Shown piece by piece: positions 38,276 through 53,950 of a stretch of 64,000 nucleotides of DNA. The position numbers and the translations under genes are program-made. Numbering within the stretch: the stretch's first letter is position 1; each line of letters begins with the position of its first letter. The notes beneath the pieces were generated by a model. The model was not told the origin of the DNA, made no database searches, and saw only the letters and a list, made by a program, of their open reading frames with translations. Source of the DNA: Amblyornis subalaris (Eukaryota > Chordata > Aves > Passeriformes > Ptilonorhynchidae); contig JACAXG010000079.1 of the NCBI GenBank assembly GCA_018881555.1, forward strand, positions 1,080,409 to 1,144,408, read 5' to 3'.

Positions 38276-41200
38276 ACAGTTCTTTCTTGCTCTTATATCC
38301 AGGACAGCATCACCCCAAGTTGGCTTTTCCAGCACCTGTGTNGTGCCTGACACCCTCCAGAAAACTCCCCAATGCCCTTTCCCTTGCAGCAGGTGCCAGG
38401 AGAACCGGTGCCAGTGACCAGAAACTCGGCTGTGCCAGGAACACTGTAGTTCTGTACCCACATATGGTGCTCTAGTTCAAACGTAGAAACCAGGAATATG
38501 AGACAGGGCTAGCAGATCAAGTATATTATTTCATTATTTCCTAGAAATATCTTGAAACAAATTAAGGTTGCTCTGTTGAGGTTGTTGTTCGGTTCGGGTT
38601 TTTCTTTTTTTTTGTCCTTTTGACCCTAGCAATAAAGAATGAGAGTCAGAAACTCCTTCTTCTGAAACTGACCTTCTTCTTGTCTCCAGCACAAATGTAT
38701 CTGGGATCAGTTTCAACCTATTTGGCCTTGGGCCAGCCTGGCCATTCAGGATTTCAGCACTCATACCGTAGTCATGTACAGTAATTGTACTCCTCTCTGC
38801 TTTCATTTGGTGAAACCAAGTATGCCAAGCTTCTGTAGTTTGGCCTTCTTTTGTTTTAAGATACAGTTATATCTTAAAAAAAGTCTGCCAATTGCAACAT
38901 AGAACAGTTACAAACTATCAATATGACAATAAGGGAAAATAATGTGGTACAGCATTTGAACCAAAATGTCGTTAACTGTGTTATGTGTCTGTTTTTTTTC
39001 TATTTTCCTGACTTCTTTTCATTGTCTTCTAAAGTGTGGGACGCAGACAACTCTAAATCCTTTTAGGCAGCCACCACTATGAATTTTACTTTATTATTTC
39101 TTCCTTATGGCTTAATACTATTTTGATAGTGATAACAATTTGGTTGGCTGCAAAATCAAATGCACATTGTTATTAGTACTACTGACTTTTTCATTCTCGT
39201 GTTAATTTACTGTGCTATTCTTTGGAGCTTTGTCCCTTCCATACATTTTTCTTTTAAATTAATTTATCATTATAACACCTTCTGCAGCTTTCTTTTGTGA
39301 ATGCAGCCCCCTGCATGACAAAGAAATTCTATCTTTGTATTCTGATTTGGTTTTACAATGGAACATCAGGAAGAAAATATCAAGTACACAAAAGAAGAAA
39401 AATATATGGAAATTACAAACAAATATTCATATTTCATTATGCTATTTTGTCTCTTGCAGAATGACATGAGTAGACAGTAAGCTCTAAAGCATTATGAATT
39501 ATTGTTTTATGCTTTATAGAAATATTATTTGATACTAAAGAAACAGCAGTATAACTGACACAGAAGCAAAGACTCAGTATAATCTCTGATCCTGCATCGC
39601 ATGTGAATACTTTTACATTAATCTGTACTCTCATTATAAGCAATAAGGCTCTTTGGATATTGCAAAAATGTTTATACATCCAATGCCAAAATAGTACCTC
39701 CTGTTTAGGCACTTCAGTCATATTAAATCTTCTGTATCGGGATAGGTTTTTGAACATTCTGTTATAAATCTGGCCTTAAGTGTTTTGCAGAATCAGAGCC
39801 ATGACTGATGTATCTTCTTCCTTTTTCACTTAGCCAACAGAAACATTGACATACAATATGGCAAGTTAGGATATTACCAGAATAATGACATTTCTTGGTT
39901 TTGTGCAGTAAGAAACTCAAGCATAATCTTATGCTGGAAAAGCACTGTGTATTATGTTTTCTTTGAAATTTTCCCCTTTAATGAAGAAGAAAAAGATCGT
40001 TATGATAATCTATTCCAAAATTAGATAACCTAGAGCAAACAAGAAAAATCTATACTGAGTTAAGAGGAGCCATAATTTGCACTACTGTAGGGAGTTCCTG
40101 AAATAAACACTCTGCATTAATTTCTGTGTGCTAGACTGTAGATACATACCCACTCAGACACTAAGTGCCTACTTGTCAGAACTCCTGAACACTGCAAACA
40201 CAAGCTGAAACCAAAANGAGCTGTGATTGTGTAGACGCTATCAAAATACAGGAAAATCAAAATCTTTCTTGACAAACGAGTTACAGCCAGACTGTAGCTG
40301 CTCCAGCACAAGTGTGTACCACTACACCCATATCCCATTGGTACCTCAGGTTTCTGTATTTCATTCAACATAGGATGTTCATAAAGTGGCAGTTCATAAA
40401 GAAGTGGCACCAAGAGAATATGAGATTCCCTGTTCCCTGTTCTGATGACAACAAGGTGTGTGATTGCCTAAAAACTGTTGCTATAGCAAGTGACCATATT
40501 ATATGTCTTAATATTCAGGAGGCAAGTATTAACGAGATATAGCCTAACTTCACTCTACGGAAACCATGACACCAGAGATATATATGTTTGTTCTGTCACN
40601 ATGCTCCTTTTAGCAGACTCTGGGAAATTGCTGCTTGAGCATAAGAAAGAAATGAGCAGCTGAGCAGAACATCAATAAGCAGTACTTCTATGGAAATGAC
40701 TTCACATTGATCAACATTTAAAAGATGTTTTTTAAAAAAGATAAATGAATGAAAAAGGAAAAAAATAGTACATTCAAATGCTAAATACAGCCTACACTAA
40801 GAAAAGTGAGAAAAATGTCATTGTCATACTTGAAATACACTTGCATAACTGTTCAGGCTATTAGGCCTGATTAACAGCAAGTGAACAGATTCTTGCTATG
40901 GGGGTGTTTACAGGCAGAATATGTTAAATGTAGAATTTGATACATTGAAGTTGGAATTTAGTTAGATTTAGGTTAGTGCAAATTTACATAGAGGACACAT
41001 TTCTGCTCTGAATGAACCAAGTACTTTTGGAATGCTATTTCTGAGCGCCANTCTTAATGATGAAAAAGAAATTGTGCACTTTTCATGGAACAAATCAAAT
41101 AATATAAAATATCAAATTATTCTCATGTATGTTTGGGTAAAATAATGCAATTGAAATATTCTAACAAAGCTAGACTGGTTTATAATTCCTGTGGTTGTTC

Positions 41201-44200
41201 TTTCTTTTGGCTTTGCTTTGGTATTTTAGCATGATGTAGGGAATACTCCAAACTGCTACAATATGAAAGCACAGGCATTATTTTAACTTTCATAAGTGAC
41301 TGACTGAAGACCCAAAGAACTTGTCAGGTAAAGCTAATGCAGCTGTTGTCGTGNATAATTCAAACAAATCACTTCAGCCACAGTATGATGGAGCTGACTT
41401 CACAGTGGTAACCTCCGTAAATACTGTCAGAAAACGGATACATTAACTATTAGTGACTGGAACTCCCAGTCCTTGGGAAGCAAAAGTTACTAAATTCTTT
41501 CTTGATTAACCTGACTAACAAAACTTCTCACCAGGCCTTTTCTTCCTGAGAATGCATCATTTTTGAAACCTTAATAACTACTTGCTATGTTTCAAAAATG
41601 CAACTTAAATTAGAGGTATGAATTACTATGGATTGTAAAGAAAGCTCCTAAATTCCCAGAATCAAGCATGCAGGCTAATTTCTTCTGATTTCAGTCCCAG
41701 TAGTGCAATTAAATAATCTATAATCCTAATCTAAATGTATACAATGCTCTTTAGGTCCTGAACGTACAAATTCCCACAGCATTAACTTTACATATATGAG
41801 TGCTTCTGTTTAACTGTGAGTATTAATTATATAAATACAAACATTTCTAAATTCTTGTAGGACAGAATTCCAATAATTTTGGAATAATGAAATGTTACAT
41901 ATATGTTGAAGCGTTAACTAGTAGGTGGATGGAAAATGGACAAGCTCAAAGTCTTTAGAAAAACCATTACTTTGGAATGATGCTTTGTTGCCAACAGAGA
42001 ATAAGATGTAAACGAACAAGTAAGATCTAAAAATCCTTAACAGGGAAATATTAATAACTGTGAAAATGACAGAAATTACAGCCAAAAGGGAAAGAAGGAA
42101 TTGTGGAGGTGGCTAAAACTTCTAGGCTTACTGAGCCAGAGTACAGCAGTGTTAGAAATATGATTCTGCTGTTTGCCACACTCTTGTCTACAATTTTAAT
42201 ATCCATTTTTGGGCTGATGACTGTTTGAAAGACAACATAATGATCTTAAATGCTTATTAGGTGACCTCCATAATTATTGCAGACCTGCTTATAGTAATCA
42301 TCTGGAACTTTTTTTGCATGATGAACTACTCTTCCTGCCTGATCCTGCAACTTGGGACAAAGGACCAAGTCCCTTTGACTTCAGCAGGAGCCTACCAGAA
42401 GAATCTTCTCCTTACTAAAGAGGTTCACCTAATGTATTCACTTGCTGAGACTACAGAATTTTTTATAATTCTCACTCTAAGATAGTATTTGTTCTTCTAC
42501 TACAGACTATCCTCCACTTGGTTTTTCGTTTTCATAGAGAAATAAGATGTTTTTTACAACTTAATTTGAAAAGTGGTTATGTACCTATCATTTCATGTTA
42601 TCCCATCACCTCATATTGTATTAGTGAATGATTTTTTTTTAAAGGATGCTGAAGTGTGTCTTTAAAACAAGTCTCTTATGAAGAAAACTCTCATCTCTCT
42701 CCTTTTCAGAAAGGCTAAATGTTTTATTTAACGATTTTACCAAATATAGTTTCAAATATTTGGTGTGAAATACATTCACATATGTAAAAAAGTTACCTTT
42801 ACCTGGGTAAATCAGTTCAAAACCTGACTGAGCAATAAGCAAGTAAATGTATTAATTCCTGATATCCTAATTTCAATTTCAAAACTGTCTGAGCAGCAGT
42901 AAATACATACTTTTATCTACATGAATGTTTCATTAGGATGACCTATTTGATCTACATGATGTGGTCCAGATGATCTTCCTGACCCTCTTTCCTGTTGTTT
43001 CCCCCTCTCTCAGCATGATCCTCTCAGGTATGTCGAGATTTATCATGTAGACTGGCCAAACCAGAACACCAACTGACTCCAGGGCAGGAAGGAGTACAGT
43101 GAAAAGAAGATTTTTATCTGAGGAACTTGTCCTGCCTGTGCCCCTCCAGGCTTCTTCCAAAATGGGTGTTTTTGTTGTTGCCTGCTGCTTGCAATGGTGT
43201 GCCTACCTAAGGGAATCTCCAACAGAAATTGTCACTGACATGAGTTCTTCAGCCCTATCTCGAAACACTCCAAACAGATAAGGACACAGATCATGACAGA
43301 TTTTCACCTGCATTTTTTTCTTTGCTTTAAGCATCACAAACCCTCACGTATCTGAAGCTTAAGGATATTTACTTATGTACTTAAAGATTTACTCTTTTCC
43401 ATTGCACTGCCCTTAGATTTCACTCAAATAGCTCTGCAGGATGCTGCTGCAATACACATAATGCAAACCTGTAAGAAGATGGTTCTTACTCCACAAAGCA
43501 CAAATATGTTCTTTCTGTCTATTCTCACAAAAAATTACCTTTGGAGTTTCTATGGGCTATTTTCATTAACTCAAACAAAAACATTGTTGGGCCTAGCATA
43601 TACTTATTCACAGAGGAAACCATGAGCTGACTAAATAATAGGCAGCCTACAGGAGCTTAGTACAGAAGTGACTGTAAGCATTTGGTATAAGGATTTTTCA
43701 AGTGTCTCAGTGGCTGTTGAGCCTAGAAAGAATGTAGCAGTGATTCTCCCTTCTTTCCCTGATAATTCTGAGAAGAAACTTCTTCTTTCCATGAATAATA
43801 CATTAATATTTATTTTATGCATGACTTCTATGCAAACTGCCAAAATCTGGTAATTCTATGTGGCAAATGATCTCACTCTATCTTGTCAAACTATGTATCC
43901 TTAGATTACATATCCTTGCAAACACCAGTCGCCAGAGAGAATGTTTAAGATACAGTTCTGCTACAGCTGTGGGCTTCTGGAGGGGAGAAAAAAATGCAAT
44001 TGTCCCCTTGCTAATGGCACCACACTGGGTATAGCAGCAGCTCAGTGCTGCTCATCAGTGTGATGCTGCAGTGTCACAGCCATGCAGTGCTCTGGCATAA
44101 GTTGTCTCAGATATGAGCAAACTATTATTCTTTATTACACAGAAGAGGGTGGACACAAAAGCTGTCCTCTTAGAAATCAGCAGAAACATTTCATCTGAGT

Positions 44201-45849
44201 CCTCAGGAGAAACAACATCCCCTACAGAAATGAACAGGACAATGAAAACTGTCTCCTCTCATATCCTAAGGAATTGAACTTAAAGAAACATACAACAAAA
44301 TTGTCAATAAGCAATGATGCCCTGCTTTCTTGTTGCCCAGCAGTTTGAATGTTTTTTTCTGACATTTGAGATCATTTCAAACAAAATAAACAAGGAAAGA
44401 GACAGAATTTTACTTAGTTTCTTACAGTTATTTCTTTTTTCAAAACTATTAATTGGTTTCAGTATGTGTTTAAGTGGTCAAGGAGGGGCACTGCAGAAAT
44501 CTTTCCTGAAATCTTTCCTGCACATTTGTTCGCATGGCCCTTAACTTCCACATAATTCTTATGTTTGAAGCACAACACATCTAATTTTCTAGGAGTCTTC
44601 TCTTAGTCTGGCCAACACACCCCACCCAATGGGTGGGTGGTGGATGTGCTTTCCGTAGCACTATCCATTGTAAAGCTAAAGGAGTTCTCTCTAAACACAG
44701 ACTTAGGGTTAGTCTATAGCAAACGGAGTGAGGAAAGTAGCACCATGGACAGATTCATCCCACCCTGAAAGAGAGATCTAAGACAGGTCAGATGAAGTGC
44801 CGTAGACATGTATGTTACTGCTTTAAAGCAGAGAAGTCTTCACTAGCGGTTTAAAGAGCCTGACCAAGCTTTGGGTGACTGGTCATCTTGATCACAGCAC
44901 ACTAGTGAGGAAGTGACAGACTGCAGCTATCTACCTGCAAACTGATAACTTTTACCCCCCAGCCCTGAAGTGACTCTTGTGTAAATGAAGAACGAGTTGG
45001 GCTCCTGCCTCTATGTGGCACAAGTAATGGTTGAACCCTTAACATTGCAAGGGTTATAAAAAGACAAAGCTAAAATGTTCCCATGTATGAAACACCCAGC
45101 TTAACAGTCACACTTAAATCTGGCACTGTTAGTCAGAGAAACATAGCCAGGTTTAGGCCTCGGTTTTTACTGGCAAAAGCAGTTGTACATCTCTCATCCA
45201 ACACATGAGCATAAGTCTGGGCTCTAATATATGCCAGCAGCACAGCCTGGAAATACATGCATCAGAAATCTGGATGCAGGTGAGCTGTGGCTCTGGCTAG
45301 AAACAAATAAATAAAAATTAGAAACTCGACTGCTTAAATAGAGTACAAATTGAAGTGCTTCAGAGTCAAGAATCCAGGCACTAATGTGTGTTTAATCAGT
45401 GCCTGTCACCTGGATCCTAAAGGCAGGTGACTTTTTCTTCTGCTCTGAATCACCTCAATTCTATCATCAAGCTACAGAGCATGTTAAGCTTCTCTGAAAA
45501 TCAAGATCCCAGTGTGCCGTGCCACAGCAAAGCCTCACAACATGAAATACAGCATTTGTGTCCCACCAGGACCCGTTAGATTTGTGCCACCAGCACAGCT
45601 GAACACTGGTTTCTTTTGTGCCCTCAATTAAATGCCCTCTTCACTCATAGTGAAGGCACGTTGATAAAGGGGAGATGGGGAAAAATGCTGTCATACGCAT
45701 CCTGCTGGATGCTACTCTTGGAAGGACGACCATCATTCTAGCACTCTGCAAGTGTCGACCGGAGCGACAGTGTAAGAGAGGCAGAGGTATTTGGGGGAGG
45801 CTGGGAGAATTTCAAGGGGGGAAAAAAATAATTTCAAAGCGAAGCCAGC
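38276..45849. other. Proximal upstream flank of KCTD8
   Basis: The first ~200 bp (38276-38480) are GC-richer sequence of unknown origin, perhaps the rest of the transposon or its target. The remainder is AT-rich and without recognisable genes or recent repeats. Any distal KCTD8 regulatory elements would be here, but none can be named. Confidence 0.5.
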
Positions 45850-46025
45850 CAGCCGAAGCGAGGGGAGGAGCCGGGCAGGGGCTTGGCTCTTCCCTGGGCC
45901 GAGCCTGGCAGCGCGGCAGCGCTTTGCCAAGTGGCGGCCGGCTCCGGCGGCCGCTCGGCCCCGAGGCCAGCGCGGCTGAGGGCCCCGCGCCCCGCCGGGT
46001 GGAGCGGGCAGCGCCGGGGGCCGCT

Positions 46026-46070
46026 CGGGTCGGGTCGGGTCGGGTCGCGCCGGGCCGGGCCGGGCCAGCC
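46026..46070 (+). promoter_or_regulatory. CGGGT x4 / CGGGC x3 pentamer runs, potential G-quadruplex
   Basis: Four CGGGT pentamers (46026-46045) are followed by a few CGGGC pentamers. Four GGG runs separated by two bases fit a canonical G-quadruplex motif on the coding strand, about 330-370 bp upstream of the KCTD8 ATG. Regulatory effect is inferred from general knowledge of such motifs near promoters, not shown here. Confidence 0.55.
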
Positions 46071-46199
46071 CAGTCTAGAGCCCGTTCCGCCGCCGGGGCG
46101 GCGAGGGGACGCCCGGGCCGGGGTCCTGCCGCCCGCTGCCGTGCCGGAGGGCGGCGAAGCAGCGACTCCGTCCAGGCGCTTCCGGGCGCGCCGGGCGGC

Positions 46200-47763
<1,564 letters not shown>

Positions 47764-49386
47764 TAATATTTTATCGCTGCGTTTCCTTCAAGTGAGCGCA
47801 CTGCGCCTGGGCACGGTCCCCGTGGCGGAAGGGGCAGCGAGGGCACAGCCAACTTCCCAAGGAGCAAGAAGCAGTCTGGCTCCAAGGTGGACGAAAAATG
47901 GAAAAGAGAANATAAACCGCTCCACAGCCAGTACACAGCTCCTAAGCAACTTCGCTGGTTGGCTGTGGGTAGCCTTAAAGGTTTCGGGTCACTCGCAGAT
48001 AGGAAAACCGAGCGATGACGAATGAGTTTCAATCTGGCAAAGTATGTAGTGCTATGTAGGGCACTGGCTGAGCAGCGCGTTCGGGTCATGAAACCGCAGC
48101 TGGATGGAGAACACCAACCCCTGGCAGAGATTTGTCTTTGAAAGGCAAAGGCAGCCTTAAGCATTACAGATGTGTTTGAGAGTCGAGCGAGCCGGCGGAA
48201 GAGAGAGAGGTGTTCTGCATTCACTTCTTTCTTGTCCTGCCTCTGTGTGGTCTCACGCTCCCTGAGCACAGGAGGGATGAATTGGCGGAGCATCTGCCTG
48301 CCTCTGTGGTGAGGTGGGAGACACAGCCTTTAACTAACTTCAGTAGTAAGGCAGCTGAACAGAAGCAACCTGTTTGCGCTGCAAAACTGGACTTAGGCAC
48401 AGTATTTAATAGAGGGGGGAAATGTGAATGGTTTTCTACTGGGAGGAGAAATTCATTAGTTTACATTGCTATTACATAGTATTACATTACTATATTGCAT
48501 AGGTGGTGACTACCCTTTGCTGAGCAGACTTAAGTACTCAGATCAATCTTCAAAACTGGATTGAAACAGTTTTTGAAGATTCATTGCATAACTCACCACT
48601 GGTCATACTTCAATAGGATATGTGAAAACTGAGCTGTACAGGAGCTTCACAGTCTCCTGGGTGGACTTCTATCAAGTATTTACATGATTATTAAATCTTC
48701 TTTCTCAGAAAATTGGACATAATTATTTTCTAAATAGTAGAAATTCCATATTGAAATAATCTGTTCTGTTTGCTTAGAAATAGATTTGTAGGTGCATAAT
48801 TATTTGCGTGCATTTGTGATGCCATAATGTTTTGATTATTTTTTTGTGTGTATGTGATGATGAGGTTGCTGTATAGAACAGTCCTCTAAATCACATCAGT
48901 GTTCCAAATTAATCCCTGGTGTAATACCACTGATTTATGTGGAATAATGCCAGGGATGAACTGGATGTTATACATCATGATTTTTGTTTTGGTGTTTAGT
49001 CTTCCAGCTTCTGATGTTGTGAAAAGTAAAACAGTTAGTTAATTACTTAAATTGATACAGTTAACTGAAAATTTATGGGTTTGCTTAATGGTTTTGGGTG
49101 GAGTTTTGTTTTGGTTGGGTTTTTTTTACTTCTAAGTGCAAAAAAAATGGTTAAGATAAAAGGAGGCTGAAAAGATGTCAAGCATATTTTAATTTTGATT
49201 GCTTGTTATGTATTTACAAACCTCTTTGTATAACGACTTTATACGTTGTTGTATGATCAGATATATTGGGGAAGAGAAATGTGAAACAGTGCCTGAAGTA
49301 AATGCTTTAGGTTTTATTGTCNTTTTCTTTTTTTTTAGTCTGACTAGATGTCCAATTGAATGGAGACTGTTGATAAAACAACACTT

Positions 49387-49411
49387 TATTATAATAATAA
49401 TAATTATAATA
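49387..49411 (+). repeat. (ATA)n/(TAA)n microsatellite
   Basis: Short run of ATA/TAA units within intron 1. Confidence 0.85.
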
Positions 49412-52400
49412 TGCCCTGGATGGATTGGGTGTGTGCTGTTGCCTTGCCCAACAGCTGCACAAGAATCCAGCAAAGGGAGAGCAAACCTTGGAAGCCTTAG
49501 TGCTCTGCGCCAGGAGTGGGAAGAGGGATCAGGCTTACTGGCTGTAGGCTCTCCAACAGCAGCCAGGACCGTATTCCTTCCTTGCTCACAAGCAGAGCTT
49601 TATTCACAAGGAAAAGAGAAGCTGCTTTTCAATTTATTCCTTGCCAAATGTCCACATGAACCCCAAAAAGGAAGCAGTTTTGGATGGGAAGCTGCTGATT
49701 TCAAGAGCTCTCATGTCCAATCCTGGACTGTGTCTTACAGGCAAAAAAATATCAAGAAAAAAGACTTTAGCAAGCCTATTTCAGTTTTGGACAGTGCCTG
49801 AGACTTAATTTGGTGCTAGCGGAGAAGAAACCTAGTTTTCTGTCCCACTGGAAAAAGCTGTACCTGCATTTGCATTTGTTATTCACAGCATGAGCATCTG
49901 CAACCAACAGCAATTGTATTAGTTGTTGGTCTGTAAGTCTATAGCAGTCACATCAACTTCTTTTTCACCTTTTCTCCTGAGGACTGTGGGCAATTCTGTT
50001 TCCTAGTAATAGTAGATAGCAAAGTGATTGGAAACATACATGAGGATATATACATTCTGCCCATTTCCTTAGGTCATAAGTAGCTGAATGAGTTTCTCCC
50101 CAAGAGCTACTAAGGAATATCTGAAGGCCAAAGGATTAATCTGTGGTTCATGGAAAATATTTCAAACTTTGGTAGGTTTTTTGAGTTGAAATAATCACCT
50201 ATCACTTTTCTAAAAGAATGGAAATTATTTCATATTCTTAAACATTCTGGAAGGTCAAATTCACCTGGGATACTGCATATATATTTAACTAATTTATGAA
50301 CTGCTTAATATCTAGGGATGGATGAGTTGTTGCAGACTAGTTGTGATTGAAGAACCGGAGGTTGTTTGAAACTGCTTCAAATAATGCTTCAGCCTTTGGC
50401 AACATGTCATGACAAATACAAAAACAGACTTCTTACTATGTATAAATCCTATAAAAAAACATTAGGTTCTTTGCCCTCAGTAGTGTCCAAGCCATCGTGT
50501 GTGCAATGACAGCTTCATTTGTCTACACAGTTAATACATGGCCAGGATTTAGCCTGTACCGTGCATTGGTGGCTTAGTTGTGAAAAGTGCTCATGGATCT
50601 GTTCCACGTGTTCATTACNAGTCTTGTCTCTTAATGGTCAATAAAAGGAGTAAACTTTTATGGTAGTGAAAAGGTTCTACCAGAAACCATCACCAACTTT
50701 TCCTTTTTTTTTGTTTTTTTGCTTTTTCCCCCCCAGTAGCTTGGCTGCCTTGTACTCTCACCTTAGTACATGTGAGGATGACTTGGGTCAGGTTAGCGTA
50801 ACATGAAATGACTATGCAGTTTGGGAAGGAGGCTCAGACTCTTCTGCTGCTTAGTTCCACACTGCCACAGAGGATGACAGATTAATTAATTACCTGTTGA
50901 TATGCAATAGGTTATGGCCTTCACCAAAGTTTCTTTTAACTGGAGACAGGAGACCTTGCTTCTTTCTGTGGCTGCAAGCACTGTAACATATCTTCTGTTA
51001 GCTGACCTCTTTGTGAGAAAAGGGTGCAATTCACACGTTTAATGGGTTTTTTGGGTTTTTTTTTGTGTGGTTCATTGTATCTCTTAGTACTGTTGTGTAA
51101 TGCAAGATTGCCTGTGCTTGTTATTACTGTTTTTTTTCTTCTGTAGAATTTAATTGGTCCTAATGGATTTTACATTTAACATCTGCTATGCAATCTGACT
51201 TAGGGGTGTTGAGAGTATTGTGCTCAGCTGAAAGGCTTCTGTGCTGAACTGACATCTTTATTGTAAGAAGAATACAGTAATATTTTCTGAAAACTTTGAC
51301 ATGCTTTCTATGTTGACATTCCTGTTTCACGTATGACAGTTTCTCTTTTCCTTGTCTCTTGTTTTGGTTTTGTAACAGGTGACATTAGCATGGATTTATG
51401 GTGCTTATTTTCCACTTGAAGTCACAGCACTATGAGATTATATTGGTTGCTGTGGAAATTGTCATAAACAAGTGATAATAATTTTGTAATCAGTGGGGAA
51501 TAAGCAGTTGGAAGCAATGAAGTTTTAGGAGGCAATATGGTATTTTGAAAAAACAAAACCCCAAACTCAAACAAAACGATACCAACAACCCCCCTCAAGA
51601 CCGCCACCTGACAACAACAATGAAACCTAGCCAGCATTGTTTATGTCATTGCATGCAAAATACTTTGGGGTGTTAGTTGCTCTGTAAATGCCAAATCCAG
51701 TTCAACATCCCACTGGGATAGTGAGGAGTTGGTGGGTCGGCAGATAACCCTAAACTGCTCTTCTGAGGGCAGAGTGGTGTGAGAGCCATCCTGCAAGTGG
51801 TTACTGTGACCATGTCAAGCTGTTCTCCATCAATCACTGCTCATTTGGTGGAGTTTTTAATATGTGGAGTGCAACTCTGCTGGTTTGTTTTTTTTTTTTT
51901 TAATCTGGAATAAATGGGTAAGACACTGAGGAGAAAAAGGGGACCAAGACAAAAAAAAGAAGAGTATTAATTCTCTGTGACACGTGGAGATAAATTTGGA
52001 CGATTTACTTTGAACCTGAACCAGAGCCTCAACGATTAGAGTACAAATTTTTGGTGGGCCAGAATGATGGGAAGGATTAAATCAATATCACAAGCGCAAT
52101 GCAGAAAAGCTTCAAATTTCTAACAGTATCAAGATCTAGAAAAGTTGTTTCTGACAGGACTNTTGAGCAAAGCCCTTTAAAGAGAGATTTTGTAGGCAGT
52201 CCTGTGACTTTGGAAAACACACAGAACTTCAGGATATTCTCTTTTAATTCCAGCTCAACTCTAATACAGCATAAAAATAAATACATAATAGACTACTTCT
52301 TATCTTGTCATTCTTTCAAAATATATGTTCCTGAATGCAAAGGGATGAATCAAAGTGTGCAGTCATAATTACTAAAATAAGAATATCACTCTTATGCTAC

Positions 52401-53519
52401 CACTTGATATAATGTGTGATAATCTAGTGTACTGAAAGTGGTATTCTGATTTTAGTCATCATTTCAACCAAGAGACTCTATTTCAGAATGATTTTAAAAT
52501 GTGAGATTAAAAAACTTTGAAAAAATTTGACTTTTTAATAAATAAGGACAGTAACCTGCACTCCACTACAGTTGGTATAGACACTACTGCACTGAAAAAC
52601 TGTGCCAGGAACCTCTTGATTTTTCTACACTTCGATCAAAATATGCATAACTCAATACAATGATTTGTGATCACATTCTATCAATTGCCTCCAGTTTCTG
52701 GTCTGACTACAGTAAAACCATATTTTTAAGTACTGTGGAGCCTTTTTAATATTTAGAGCTGAGTATTGGAACTGTTGTGTGGTATTTAAAAAATAGAATT
52801 AGAGATTAACTGAGAAAATCAACTATCCTGGATATTATATACCAGGATCAATGCTAGATAAGGAATAAGCAAGAATTGATGCAAGCAGCTGTTATTTCTG
52901 ATGTTGGGAAATGGAAACACACTGGTTTTGCTATTATCCCAGACTGGTACTTCTTGTGGATTACTTGGGGAAAAAAGTGACAGTGTTAGAATAGCTGACT
53001 TTGCTGGATCTGTAATATTTTGCAGGAAAACCACTTCTTGGTGTCAGATCATTTCAGAGATTTTCAAGGATTTATGACAGTAGTTGCAGGGAAATGTTTA
53101 TTTTTCCACAGTAAGATGAGCAAATAATATTTTATTTTTTCTTTAGTGTCAACATGAAATTCTAGTTACCTACTGTTCAAGCACAGAATTTATGCATACA
53201 AAGCTTTCCTTTTAATATTGTTCCAGGCAGATGATTTAAAATTAAAACATTACTGCTAATAAAATACATTTTGCAATATGTTTGCTTTCTCAGTATGATA
53301 TGGCTGCTATTTCACTATGGCTGGTCTTCTCCTTCTTGCAAATACCACATTCATTATACTGTGGTGAGAATTTGTGCGGCAAACAAAAATTCGCTAAGAT
53401 TTGCACCAAGGGGGAGTTCATTGATTGTCACATTCTCCCCTTTCCTGCCNTAGTTCCCCATTTAAACACGGGTCTCCAGAAATGAAAAACTGCTCAGGCA
53501 GCTCTCTCAGAGGTCAAAA

Positions 53520-53950
53520 GTAATATTGTGTGGGTGCGAGGAGAGAAGTGGCAGAGGAAAGGTCCTCTTCTTGGGCCAGCTGAACACCAGCATGACCTGG
53601 ACAAAGCAAGTAGGAGTAGTCAGTCATGTTCTGGGGTGAGCTCTTTGGTGAGCCAGATAGCCAGATGGGTAAAGAAGGGAAGTGCACAGGTTGGTGTGCA
53701 TCCACCTCGCCTCTCCGGGGTGCTGGCAGCTCGAGACTGCTGTGGTTTGGGGGAGCTTGCAGCCAGCTCAGCATTGCCCTGCGTTGTCTCAGCAGCTCCT
53801 GGGCGCCACACACTCACTGCGGGAGGGGCGAGCGGCACGGCTGTGCTCTGCGTTTGCTCTCAGATTCTGGGTCTGATTTTCTTTCTCGAGTTTTGGAGTA
53901 CTGTACTGCGAGAGCCGTGTAAGAAGTCTGTTACAGAGCTAAGCTGACCG
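53520..53950. other. GC-rich patch in intron 1
   Basis: Composition rises sharply against AT-rich surroundings, with several CG dinucleotides. A frame of 139 codons is open on the plus strand but matches no family I know and overlaps equally open frames on the other strand. Could be an old LTR remnant, an alternative promoter or nothing functional. Confidence 0.4.

Noticed and set aside
53528..53947. 139-codon plus-strand frame as a gene
   Set aside because: No family resemblance, no splice or start support, and equally open frames on the opposite strand.
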